A stretch of DNA of 64,000 nt, from contig NZ_CP113056.1 of the NCBI RefSeq assembly GCF_026625645.1, positions 930,001-994,000 of the forward strand. The letters run 5' to 3'. A model generated the notes under the pieces. It made no database searches and was not told the origin of the DNA. It worked only from the letters and a program-made list of their open reading frames with translations. Of the stretch, positions 55,397 to 63,250 are shown one piece after another. The position numbers and the translations under genes were made by a program. Source of the stretch: Ancylobacter sp. SL191. Its GTDB lineage: Bacteria; Pseudomonadota; Alphaproteobacteria; Rhizobiales; Xanthobacteraceae. The first letter of the stretch is position 1, and each line of letters begins with the position of its first letter.

Positions 55397-56308
55397 ATGA
55401 GCGAGGTGCTGGCGGGCATCGACGTCTTCGTCGCGGTCGTCGAATCCGGCAGCTTCTCGGCGGCGGCCGGGCGGCGCGGCCTCACCCGCTCGGCGGTGGC
55501 CAAGACCGTGGCGCGGCTGGAGGCGCGGCTCCAGCTCCGGCTGTTCCACCGCACGACGCGCAGCCAAACGCTGACCGAGGATGGCCAGCTCTATTACCAG
55601 CACTGCCTGCGGGCGCTGGACGAGCTGCGGGTGGCGCGAACCGCGCTCGATTCCGGCCGGCACGCGGCGGTCGGGCGGCTGCGCGTCACCGCCCCGCTGC
55701 TGTTCGGCCGCCGCTGCGTCGCGCCGATCCTCGCCGAGCTCGTGGCGCGCCACCCCCGCCTCACCATCGACGTGCATTTTTCCGATGCGGTGGTCGATGT
55801 GCTGGCGGATGGCTACGACCTCGCCATCCGCAACGGCGCGCCGGGCGCGTTCCACGGCACCGGGCTGACCACCCGCACCCTCGGGCAGCAGCGCATGGTG
55901 GTCTGCGCCGCGCCGGCCTATCTCGCCACCCATGGCGCACCGGCCGGCCTCGATGACCTCAAGCACCATGCCGCCATCGTCTATGCGCGGGACGGCGGGG
56001 TGAAGCCCTGGGAGTTCCCGCAGGTGGACGGCCCGCCGCTGACGGCCACGCCACCGAGCCGCCTGCGCTTTGACGATCTGGAAGCCATCGCCGATGCCGC
56101 GACCGCCGGGCATGGTCTCGCCTGGCTGCCCTGCTGGCTGATCCGGGACCGGGTGGCGGCCGGCGCGCTGGTGCCGCTGCTCAAGGGGATGCCCGCTCGC
56201 ATCTTCTCCACACAGGCGCTCTGGCCGACGGGCCCGCACATGCCGTTGAAGCTGCGCGTCGCGCTCGATGCGCTGGCCGCCGGGCTTCCCGGCAGCGCCG
56301 AACTCTAG
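55397..56308 (+). CDS. LysR family transcriptional regulator
   Basis: A 303-residue regulator: winged-helix domain in residues 1-60 (VVESGSFSAAAGRRGLTRSAVAKTVARLEARL) and a periplasmic-binding-like effector domain (residues 90-295). ATG 55397 has GGGAGG 6 nt upstream. It is divergent from the oxidoreductase, the usual arrangement for a LysR regulator and its target. Its stop codon overlaps the ribF stop in a shared CTAG. Confidence 0.92.
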   Translation: MSEVLAGIDVFVAVVESGSFSAAAGRRGLTRSAVAKTVARLEARLQLRLFHRTTRSQTLTEDGQLYYQHCLRALDELRVARTALDSGRHAAVGRLRVTAPLLFGRRCVAPILAELVARHPRLTIDVHFSDAVVDVLADGYDLAIRNGAPGAFHGTGLTTRTLGQQRMVVCAAPAYLATHGAPAGLDDLKHHAAIVYARDGGVKPWEFPQVDGPPLTATPPSRLRFDDLEAIADAATAGHGLAWLPCWLIRDRVAAGALVPLLKGMPARIFSTQALWPTGPHMPLKLRVALDALAAGLPGSAEL

Positions 56309-57255
56309 GCCAGCGCCGCCTTGGCCCGCGCGCTGTCGATGTCCATCTGGGCGATCAGCGCGTCGATGCTGTCGAATTTCAGCTCGGGGCGCAGATAGGC
56401 GTGGAAGGCGACGGTCAGCACCTGGCCATAGAGGTCGCCGGAAAAGTCGAAGATGAAGGTTTCCAGCCGCGGCGCGCCGTCGTCGAAGGTCGGGCGGCGG
56501 CCATGGCTTGCCACGCCCTTATGCGTCACCCCGTCGATCGTCACCGTCACCGCATAGATGCCGTGGGCCAGCGTGGTGGCCGGATCGAGCCGCATATTGG
56601 CGGTGGGGTAGCCCAGCTCGCGCCCGCGCTTGTCGCCATGGATCACCTCGGCCTCGACCGCCCAGGGCGCGCCGAGCATATGGGCGGCCTGCTCGACGCG
56701 GCCCTGCGCCAGCGCGGCGCGGATGACGCTGGAGGAAATCTGCGCGCCCTCATCCAGCAGCGGCGGCACGATCTCGACCGGGAAGCCGTGGCGCTGGCCG
56801 GCCTCGCGCAGAAAGGCCGGCGAGCCGCCGCGGCCCTTGCCGAAATGGAAATCGTAGCCCGCCACCACCATGGAGACGCCGAGCCGGCCCACCAGCAGGT
56901 CGGCGACGAAGGCTTCCGCCTCCAGCCCGGCCATGGCGGCGTCGAAGGGCAGCACGATGGCGCCGTCGAGCCCGGTCTCAGCGAGGCGCCGCAGCTTCAT
57001 CGGCTCCGGCGTCAGCCGGAACATCGGCTCGTCCGGGCGGAAGAAGGCGCGCGGGTGCGGCTCGAAACTCATGGCCAGCGCCGGCCGGCCGAGCGAGCGG
57101 GCCTGGTCGATGGCGGTGCCGATCACCGCGCGGTGGCCGCGATGCACCCCGTCGAAATTGCCGATGGCGATGACGGGACGGGCGAGCGCCTCCGGCAGCG
57201 GGCCGGCGGTGCGCAGCACGGGGAAGGCATGGGCAGAGGCGGGAGCGTGGGTCAT
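56305..57255 (-). CDS. ribF: Bifunctional riboflavin kinase/FAD synthetase
   Basis: Converts riboflavin to FMN and FMN to FAD. It has 316 residues. The N-terminal adenylyltransferase domain has IAIGNFDGVHRGHRAVI (residues about 33-49) and the GRLGVSMVVAGYDFHFGKGR segment; the C-terminal kinase domain has GRELGYPTANM and GVASHGRRPTF. ATG 57255 is preferred over GTG 57267. It converges on the LysR gene and follows the HAD phosphatase gene by 59 bp on the same strand. Confidence 0.95.
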   Translation of the reverse strand: MTHAPASAHAFPVLRTAGPLPEALARPVIAIGNFDGVHRGHRAVIGTAIDQARSLGRPALAMSFEPHPRAFFRPDEPMFRLTPEPMKLRRLAETGLDGAIVLPFDAAMAGLEAEAFVADLLVGRLGVSMVVAGYDFHFGKGRGGSPAFLREAGQRHGFPVEIVPPLLDEGAQISSSVIRAALAQGRVEQAAHMLGAPWAVEAEVIHGDKRGRELGYPTANMRLDPATTLAHGIYAVTVTIDGVTHKGVASHGRRPTFDDGAPRLETFIFDFSGDLYGQVLTVAFHAYLRPELKFDSIDALIAQMDIDSARAKAALA

Positions 57256-57314
57256 GTCGCCCGGCACGAAAGAACAGGTGCCCCTTTAGTGGTCCCGCGC
57301 GGCCGGGGCGTCAA

Positions 57315-58193
57315 TCACCACGAAAGCCGCGTCGTCACCGCCGCCGGCTGGCCGGGCCCGTCGGCCATCAGCCGAGCGAGGGCGGCGGGGTCGACCTCAG
57401 CGCCATGCTCCAGCCCGAGCTCGCCGGCATGAATGCCGGCGGCGACGAACAGGCAGTCAATGCCGAAGCCGAGCGCGCCGGCGAGATCGGTGCGCAGCGC
57501 GTCGCCAATGGCGATCATCCGCGCCTTGTCGGGCGGGGCGCCGCGCAGGCGCGTGGCGGTCGCTAAGGCGGTCTCGTAGATCGGCCGGTGCGGCTTGCCG
57601 CAGAACACCACCTCGCCGCCCAGCTCCGCATAGGCCTCGGCAATGGCCCCGGCGCACCAGATCAGATCGCCGCCGCGCTCGACCACGATGTCGGGATTGG
57701 CGCAGATAAAGGGCAGGTTGCGCGCCTTCGCGCTTTTCAGCGTGGCGGCATAGTCGGCCGGCGTCTCGGTAGTGTCGTCGAACAGGCCGGTGCAGACGAT
57801 CAGCTCGGCGTCCTCGAGCCCGGTCTGGGTGAGGTTCAGCCCGTCATAGATGCCGAGGTCACGCTCGGGGCCGAGATGCCACATCTTCGTGCCCGGCCGG
57901 TCGCCCAGCAGCGACATGGTGACCATGCCGGAGGTGACGATGGCGTCATAGGCGTCACGCGGCACGCCCAGCCCGTCGAGGATCTGCGCCACCGCATCGG
58001 CGGGGCGCGGGGCGTTGGAGACGAGGATCACCGTCGTGCCCAACGCGCGGGCGCGCGCCAGAGCGTCGCCCGCCGGAGGGAAGGCGGCGACGCCGTTATG
58101 CAGCACGCCCCAGATGTCGCAGAGCACGACATCGTAGCGCGGGGCGAGATCGGCGAAGGCGGTGACGATCGGCGGGGCGGCGTGCGATTCCAT
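57315..58193 (-). CDS. HAD-IIA family phosphatase
   Basis: A 292-residue haloacid-dehalogenase superfamily hydrolase of subclass IIA, matching the TIGR01459-type proteins of alphaproteobacteria. Motif I is DIWGVLHNG (nucleophile Asp near residue 26), motif II SNAPR, and motif III/IV GDALRTDLAGA. The cap-domain segment GKPHRPIYE contains the conserved Lys. The substrate is unknown, probably a phosphorylated sugar or nucleotide. It lies upstream of ribF on the same strand and could share a transcript. Confidence 0.9.
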   Translation of the reverse strand: MESHAAPPIVTAFADLAPRYDVVLCDIWGVLHNGVAAFPPAGDALARARALGTTVILVSNAPRPADAVAQILDGLGVPRDAYDAIVTSGMVTMSLLGDRPGTKMWHLGPERDLGIYDGLNLTQTGLEDAELIVCTGLFDDTTETPADYAATLKSAKARNLPFICANPDIVVERGGDLIWCAGAIAEAYAELGGEVVFCGKPHRPIYETALATATRLRGAPPDKARMIAIGDALRTDLAGALGFGIDCLFVAAGIHAGELGLEHGAEVDPAALARLMADGPGQPAAVTTRLSW

Positions 58194-58298
58194 GGCGCGC
58201 GTCGTGCCATGCTCCGGCCGGGTAGACAAGGCCCGGCGGGACACAAGAGGCATGCGGAGCGAGGCCGGCGGGGCCGCGCGCGAGCGCGTTCGCCGCGC

Positions 58299-59117
58299 TC
58301 AGGGCCGGAAGGACGGGCCGTTGGTGATGATCGACCCGCCGCCGGCGACCTCGTTGCCGGTCGGGTAGACGCCGCCGAGCACGTCGTCGAAATGCCGGCG
58401 CACCACGCCATGGCAGCCGCAGCTCATGGAGCGCAGACGCTGGGCATCGCGGATGTGCAGCCGCCCGCGCTTGGGCTCCACCGCGCCGCTGGCGCGCAAG
58501 TGCTGGATGACGCGGCTGATATAGGAGCGCCCGACCGCCAGCATGGCGGCGAGCTGTTCCTGGGTGAGGCGCACGCTGTCCTCGCCCGTCCGGTCGAGCG
58601 CGGCGATCAGCCATTTGGCGGTGCGCTGCTCGATGGAATGGGCGGCGTTGCAGGCGACCGACTGGAACACCTGCCCCAGCAAGCAGTCGGCATAGCGGGC
58701 GAACAGGTGGTGCAGCGCCGGCGAGGCCTCCTTGGCGCGGTCCAGCTCGGCTGTGTCGAGCCGCAGCAGCGGCCCGCCAAGCTGGACGACGGCCCGCGCA
58801 TAGGCCGGCAGGCGCCCTTGGCTGACGATGCCGCCCACCGCCCCCTCGCGCCCGATCGTGGTCACCTCGACGGGACGCCCGTCGGCCAGCAGGACCATGA
58901 AGGAGACCAGCGTCGGCCCGCAGGGAAAATAGACATGGCGCACATCGTCGCCCGGCTCGTAGAGCACCGCCCCCGCCGGTCGGTCGAGCCGGCGCAACGC
59001 GTTGCGCAGAAGCGTGAAGTCGGCCGGACGCAGCGCGCCGAGCAGGTTGTTGCCGCCGGAGGACGGTTCGCTGAACGTGCCGTGCTGGGTGTCGTCGGCG
59101 GTGGTATCGCGCTTCAT
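58299..59117 (-). CDS. Crp/Fnr family transcriptional regulator
   Basis: A 272-residue regulator with an N-terminal cyclic-nucleotide-binding-like beta-barrel (residues about 30-150) and a C-terminal helix-turn-helix (LTQEQLAAMLAVGRSYISRVIQHLRASG, residues about 184-210). There are no N-terminal iron-sulfur cysteines as in FNR and no typical cAMP-binding motif, so the signal is unknown. A 45-residue C-terminal extension with Cys-x-Cys (SMSCGCHGV) follows the helix-turn-helix. It is divergent from the histidine kinase gene. Confidence 0.88.
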   Translation of the reverse strand: MKRDTTADDTQHGTFSEPSSGGNNLLGALRPADFTLLRNALRRLDRPAGAVLYEPGDDVRHVYFPCGPTLVSFMVLLADGRPVEVTTIGREGAVGGIVSQGRLPAYARAVVQLGGPLLRLDTAELDRAKEASPALHHLFARYADCLLGQVFQSVACNAAHSIEQRTAKWLIAALDRTGEDSVRLTQEQLAAMLAVGRSYISRVIQHLRASGAVEPKRGRLHIRDAQRLRSMSCGCHGVVRRHFDDVLGGVYPTGNEVAGGGSIITNGPSFRP

Positions 59118-59342
59118 GGCGGGGCCCTGTTCCTCGGTGCGCGCGATTAACGCCCGACAGGCCCGCTTTGTTCACTAGGATGCAGATGAGCGGTGACGGG
59201 CACGGTAAAACTCGGCAGATTACGCGCCCGGGGAAGCCGACTCGTGGGGATATGCAGATGTGCCGACGTGACCACCTCGGGGCAACCGCCCTCCGCCACC
59301 CGTCGCAAAGCCGTGGCTGCGGGGCCGCGGCGCGGGCGCTGA

Positions 59343-60398
59343 ATGGCTGACACGCCGCCGGGGCTGCCGGCGGAGTCCCTGTTCTGGCGGCTGGTGCGGT
59401 TCGCCCGGCCGCTGCGCGAACGGCGCTGGCTGGCGGATGCCTGCGGCCTCGCCATGTTCGCCTTCGCGGTTGCCCTGCGCTTCGCGGTGGACGACGTGCT
59501 GCCGCCGGGCTTTCCCTTCCTCACCTTCTTCCCGGCGGTGATCCTCACCACCTTCTTCTGCGGCCTGCGGCCCGGCATCCTCTGCGCGGTGCTGTCGACG
59601 CTGGCGGCCTGGGTGTTCTTCATCGGCCCGATGACCGACATGCAGATGAACGGCCAGGCTCTGCTGGCGCTCGGCTTCTTCGTCATCATCGCATCGATCG
59701 ACATCACGCTGATCCACTTCACCTTCGGCGCGGCGGACAAGCTGCGGGCGGAACAGGCGGTCACCGCGCGGCTCTATGAAAACCAGCGCACCATGTTCCA
59801 GGAGCTGCAGCACCGCGTCGCCAACAACATGCAGTTCGTCGCCGCGCTGCTGACGCTGCAGAAGCGCAAGGTGAAGGAGGATGCCAGCCAGGCCGTGACC
59901 GCGCTCGACGAGGCGCGCGCCCGGCTCGACACCATCGCCCGCATCCACCGCCAGCTCTACGCGCCCGAGCGGCTCGACATGCCCACCGGCCAGTTCCTGC
60001 GCGAGCTGTGCTGCGATCTCGTCACCGCCTCCGGCGCCGAGGCGATCACCTGCGAGGTGGTCGCGCCCGACCTGCCGCTCAACGTCACCCAGCTCACGAC
60101 GCTCTCCATGCTGGTGGCGGAGATCGTCACCAATTCGCTCAAACACGCCTTCGAGAAGGGCCGGCCGGGCGAGATCGTCATCCGCGTCACGCCACAGGAG
60201 GCCGGGCGCTACGAGATCGCCATCGCCGATGACGGGCGCGGCATGCCGGAGGCGGTGGAGAGCGTGCGCAACCGCGGCCTCGGCCTGCGCATCATTCAGG
60301 GGCTCGCCACCCAGCTCGGCGGCGAGGCGCAGTTCAGCCCCCGCCCGGCGCCGGAGCGCGGCACGGTGGTGCGCGTGCTGTTCGCGCTCACGCCCTGA
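59343..60398 (+). CDS. HisKA_2 family sensor histidine kinase with DUF4118 membrane domain
   Basis: A 351-residue sensor kinase. The N-terminal part has four transmembrane segments (LADACGLAMFAFAVALRF, FPFLTFFPAVILTTFF and two more) of the DUF4118 (KdpD-type) domain. A short linker leads to the phospho-accepting histidine in FQELQHRVANNMQFVAALL (His near residue 155) and an HATPase domain with EIVTNSLKHAFEKG and ADDGRGMP. HisKA_2 kinases often act in general stress or light responses in alphaproteobacteria. No response regulator gene is adjacent. Confidence 0.9.
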   Translation: MADTPPGLPAESLFWRLVRFARPLRERRWLADACGLAMFAFAVALRFAVDDVLPPGFPFLTFFPAVILTTFFCGLRPGILCAVLSTLAAWVFFIGPMTDMQMNGQALLALGFFVIIASIDITLIHFTFGAADKLRAEQAVTARLYENQRTMFQELQHRVANNMQFVAALLTLQKRKVKEDASQAVTALDEARARLDTIARIHRQLYAPERLDMPTGQFLRELCCDLVTASGAEAITCEVVAPDLPLNVTQLTTLSMLVAEIVTNSLKHAFEKGRPGEIVIRVTPQEAGRYEIAIADDGRGMPEAVESVRNRGLGLRIIQGLATQLGGEAQFSPRPAPERGTVVRVLFALTP

Positions 60399-60542
60399 CG
60401 CCCGCGCGCCGCGACGCGCCGGACACGACATTGCGCCCATGCCTGCCGTTCACCTCCGGCGCGGAATGGCGTAAGAGCGCGTGACTTTGGCCGCAGGGCG
60501 AGGCTTGCGCGGGCCATCCATCATCACCGGCGAGGGAACATC

Positions 60543-61916
60543 ATGACCGAGACGTTCGATCTTCTGCTCAAGGGCGGCACGGTGGTGAACCAGGACGGCA
60601 TCGCCCTGCGTGACGTCGGCGTGCGCGCCGGCCGCATCGCCGGCATCGGTTCGTTCAACCCGTCGCAGGCGGGCGAGACGATCGACTGCACCGGCCTCAC
60701 CATCCTGCCCGGCGTGATCGACACGCAGGTCCACTTCCGCGAGCCCGGCATGGAGCACAAGGAAGACCTGGAGAGCGGCTCGCGCGCGGCGGTGATGGGC
60801 GGCGTCACCGGCGTGTTCGAGATGCCCAACACCAACCCGCTCACCACCTCGGGCGACGCGCTCACCGACAAGATCCGCCGCGCCACCGGGCGCATGCATT
60901 GCGAGTTCGCCTTCTTCGTCGGCGGCACGCATGACAATGTGAAGGATCTGCCGGAGCTGGAAATGCTGCCGGGCGCCGCCGGCGTGAAGGTGTTCATCGG
61001 CTCCTCCACCGGCTCGCTGCTGGTGGCGGATGATCCGGGCGTGCGGGCGATCCTCAAGGTGATCCGCCGCCGCGCCGCCTTCCATTGCGAGGACGAGCCG
61101 CGCCTTGCCGAGCGCCGCGATCTGCGCGTGCCGGGCGATGCCTCGTCCCACCCGGTCTGGCGCGACGAGATCGCCGCGCTCACCGCCACGACGCGCCTCG
61201 TGAACCTCGCCCGCGAGGAGGGCAAGCGCGTCCATGTGCTGCACATCACCTCGGCCGAGGAAATCGAGTTCCTGCGCGGCCACAAGGATGTCGCCACCGT
61301 CGAGGTCACCCCGCACCATCTTACCATGGATGCGGACTGGTACGCCCGCCTCGGCTCGCTGGTGCAGATGAACCCGCCCGTCCGCGAGGCCCGCCACAAG
61401 GCGGCGCTGTGGCGGGGGCTGGCGGAAGGCGTCGTCGATGTGCTCGGCTCCGACCACGCCCCGCACACCCTTGAGGAAAAGGCCAAGCCCTACCCGGACA
61501 GCCCCTCGGGCATGACCGGCGTGCAGACCTTCGTGCCGATGATGCTCGATCATGTGAATGCCGGCCGCCTGTCGCTGGAGCGCTTCGTCGACCTGTCCAG
61601 CGCCGGCCCGGCCCGCATCTTCGGCATCGCCACCAAGGGCCGCATCGCGGTGGGCTATGACGCGGACTTCACCATTGTCGACCTGAAGCGCCGCGAGACC
61701 ATCCGCAATGGCTGGATCGCCTCCAAGCCCGGCTGGACGCCCTATGACGGGGTTGAGGTCACCGGCTGGCCGGTCGGCACCTTCATTCGCGGCAATCGCG
61801 TGATGTGGGAGGGCGAGCTCGTCACCCCCGCTTCCGGCGCGCCGATCCGCTTCGTCGAGGCGCTCGGGGCCTCCACCGCCAGCCGCACGCCGAGCCTGCT
61901 CGAACGGCTCGGCTGA
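60543..61916 (+). CDS. Dihydroorotase-like amidohydrolase
   Basis: A 457-residue amidohydrolase close to class I dihydroorotase (pyrimidine synthesis). Metal-site elements: TQVHFREPG (residues 61-69), the carbamylated Lys in GAAGVKVFIGSS, His in FHCEDE, His in VHVLHITS and Asp in LGSDHAPHT. The usual HxH starting the barrel is QVH, so one metal ligand is Gln. This QVHFREPG subgroup is common in Rhizobiales genomes as I recall, usually annotated pyrC, but a different cyclic-imide or hydantoin-like substrate is possible. It stands apart from other pyr genes. ATG 60543 follows a GAGGGAAC ribosome-binding site. Confidence 0.88.
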   Translation: MTETFDLLLKGGTVVNQDGIALRDVGVRAGRIAGIGSFNPSQAGETIDCTGLTILPGVIDTQVHFREPGMEHKEDLESGSRAAVMGGVTGVFEMPNTNPLTTSGDALTDKIRRATGRMHCEFAFFVGGTHDNVKDLPELEMLPGAAGVKVFIGSSTGSLLVADDPGVRAILKVIRRRAAFHCEDEPRLAERRDLRVPGDASSHPVWRDEIAALTATTRLVNLAREEGKRVHVLHITSAEEIEFLRGHKDVATVEVTPHHLTMDADWYARLGSLVQMNPPVREARHKAALWRGLAEGVVDVLGSDHAPHTLEEKAKPYPDSPSGMTGVQTFVPMMLDHVNAGRLSLERFVDLSSAGPARIFGIATKGRIAVGYDADFTIVDLKRRETIRNGWIASKPGWTPYDGVEVTGWPVGTFIRGNRVMWEGELVTPASGAPIRFVEALGASTASRTPSLLERLG

Positions 61917-61945
61917 GGCATAGTCCGCCGGATCGGGAACCTTTT

Positions 61946-61975
61946 CCCCCTCGCCTCGTTGGCCGAGGCTGGGGG
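61946..61975 (+). promoter_or_regulatory. Hairpin overlapping the ribosome-binding site of the 61990 gene
   Basis: CCCCC-tc-GCCTCG (61946-61958) pairs with CGAGGC-t-GGGGG (61964-61975) around TTGGC. The right arm runs directly into GGAGGAGG, the ribosome-binding site of the following gene. It could end the amidohydrolase transcript or hide the translation start of the next gene. No T-tract is present. Confidence 0.4.
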
Positions 61976-61989
61976 AGGAGGACTGCCTG

Positions 61990-62301
61990 TTGATCCTTGA
62001 TCTATTCCGCCGCCGGGAAGCGTCATCGCCTGCGTCCCCGCGGCTCGTCATCGTCGCGGTGCCGGCCCTGGTGGACGTGCTCGAAGCGCTGGAAGCCGCC
62101 AAGGGCGGGCCGCTGAGCGAGGCTGAAGTCCTTGAGGTCCGCGACCGCGCCATCTGCGTGCGCGTCTCGCCGGGCGAAGCCGCCGACATCATCGCCCGCG
62201 AGCGCTTCCACATCGACCTCGCCACACCCTACGCCGACTGGTGCCGCTACCGTGCCGGGCGCCCGTCCTCTGTGCCGCGTTTCCGCCTCGCCGCGGAATA
62301 G
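61990..62301 (+). CDS. Conserved small hypothetical protein
   Basis: A 103-residue protein of unknown function with a helical central part (LVDVLEALEAAKGGPLSEAEVLEVRDRAICVRVSP broken by short turns) and a C-terminus ending YADWCRYRAGRP. The start is TTG at 61990, with GGAGGAGG about 9 nt upstream; no ATG gives a better fit. No signal peptide or membrane segment. It follows the dihydroorotase-like gene and converges on truA. Confidence 0.65.
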   Translation: MILDLFRRREASSPASPRLVIVAVPALVDVLEALEAAKGGPLSEAEVLEVRDRAICVRVSPGEAADIIARERFHIDLATPYADWCRYRAGRPSSVPRFRLAAE

Positions 62302-62311
62302 CGAACGACGG

Positions 62312-63064
62312 TCAGTAGGTCACTTCCGCCAGATAAAGCCCGGCGGAGGGCGCCATCGGGCCGCAGCGCGTGCGGTCCCGCGCCTCCAGCGCCGCGCTCA
62401 CATCATCGGCCGTCCACGCGCCCTCACCCACCTTCACCAGCGTGCCCACGAGGGAGCGCACCTGATGGTGCAGGAAGGAGCGCGCCTGCGCGTGGACGCG
62501 GATCTCCATGCCCGGCCCTTCGATCGGCACGGTCTCGACTTCCAGCCGGTCCAGCGTCTTCACCGGCGAGGCGGCCTGGCAGCCAATGGCGCGGAACGTC
62601 GTGAAATCATGCCGGCCGATCAGCCGCGCCGCGCCTTCGGCCATGGCGGCCGCGTCGAGCGGGCGCAGCACCCGCCAGGCCCGGTCGCGCTGAAGCACGA
62701 GAGCGGGCCGGCGGGCGATGATGCGGTAGACATAGCGCCGCCCGGTGGCCGAGAAGCGGGCGTGGAAATCCTCCGCCGCCCGCTCGGCCGCGAGCACCGC
62801 GACCGGGTGCGGGCGCAGATGCGCGTTGATCGCGTCGCGCACCGTGTCCGGCTTCCAGTCCTTGGTGAGTTCCACATGGGCCACCTGCCCGGTGGCATGG
62901 ACCCCGGCATCGGTGCGCCCCGCGCCATGCACGGTCACCACCTCGCCGCAGAACCGCTCCACCGCGCGGGCGAGGGCGCCCTGCACGCTCTCCCCCGCCG
63001 CCTGGATCTGCCAGCCGACAAAGGGCGTGCCGTCATATTCGATGGTGAGCTTGTAGCGCGGCAT
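62312..63064 (-). CDS. truA: tRNA pseudouridine(38-40) synthase
   Basis: Makes pseudouridine at positions 38-40 of tRNA anticodon stems. It has 250 residues. The opening [19 protein letters not shown] and the catalytic Asp52 in [15 protein letters not shown] are the family signatures; [19 protein letters not shown] is the conserved C-terminal motif. ATG 63064 is the natural start. A repeat element separates it from polA upstream on the same strand. Confidence 0.96.
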   Translation of the reverse strand: MPRYKLTIEYDGTPFVGWQIQAAGESVQGALARAVERFCGEVVTVHGAGRTDAGVHATGQVAHVELTKDWKPDTVRDAINAHLRPHPVAVLAAERAAEDFHARFSATGRRYVYRIIARRPALVLQRDRAWRVLRPLDAAAMAEGAARLIGRHDFTTFRAIGCQAASPVKTLDRLEVETVPIEGPGMEIRVHAQARSFLHHQVRSLVGTLVKVGEGAWTADDVSAALEARDRTRCGPMAPSAGLYLAEVTY

Positions 63065-63103
63065 GATGCTTTCCTGCCCGCTCTCTAGCGCCGGACGGCG
63101 GCG

Positions 63104-63232
63104 GCGTCATCCCGGACGGCCGAAATCCCCTTAACCCGTCATCCCCGGGCTTGGCCCGGGGATCCACGACGTTGGTCCCGACGCTCCCGGCAAAGACGTG
63201 GATGGCCGGGACAAGCCCGGCCATGACGGCGC
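63104..63232. repeat. Two-hairpin intergenic repeat, copy between polA and truA, plus a half unit
   Basis: The full copy runs 63138-63232 with hairpins ATCCCCGGGC-ttg-GCCCGGGGAT and ATGGCCGGG-acaag-CCCGGCCAT, outer ends CGTCAT and ATGACGG, and the linker ACGACGTTG...GACGTGG. At 63104-63118 a separate CGTCATCCCGGACGG half unit precedes it. It is nearly identical in architecture to the copies at 16306 and 44713. Confidence 0.85.
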
Positions 63233-63250
63233 ATAGGCGGGAATCCCCCC

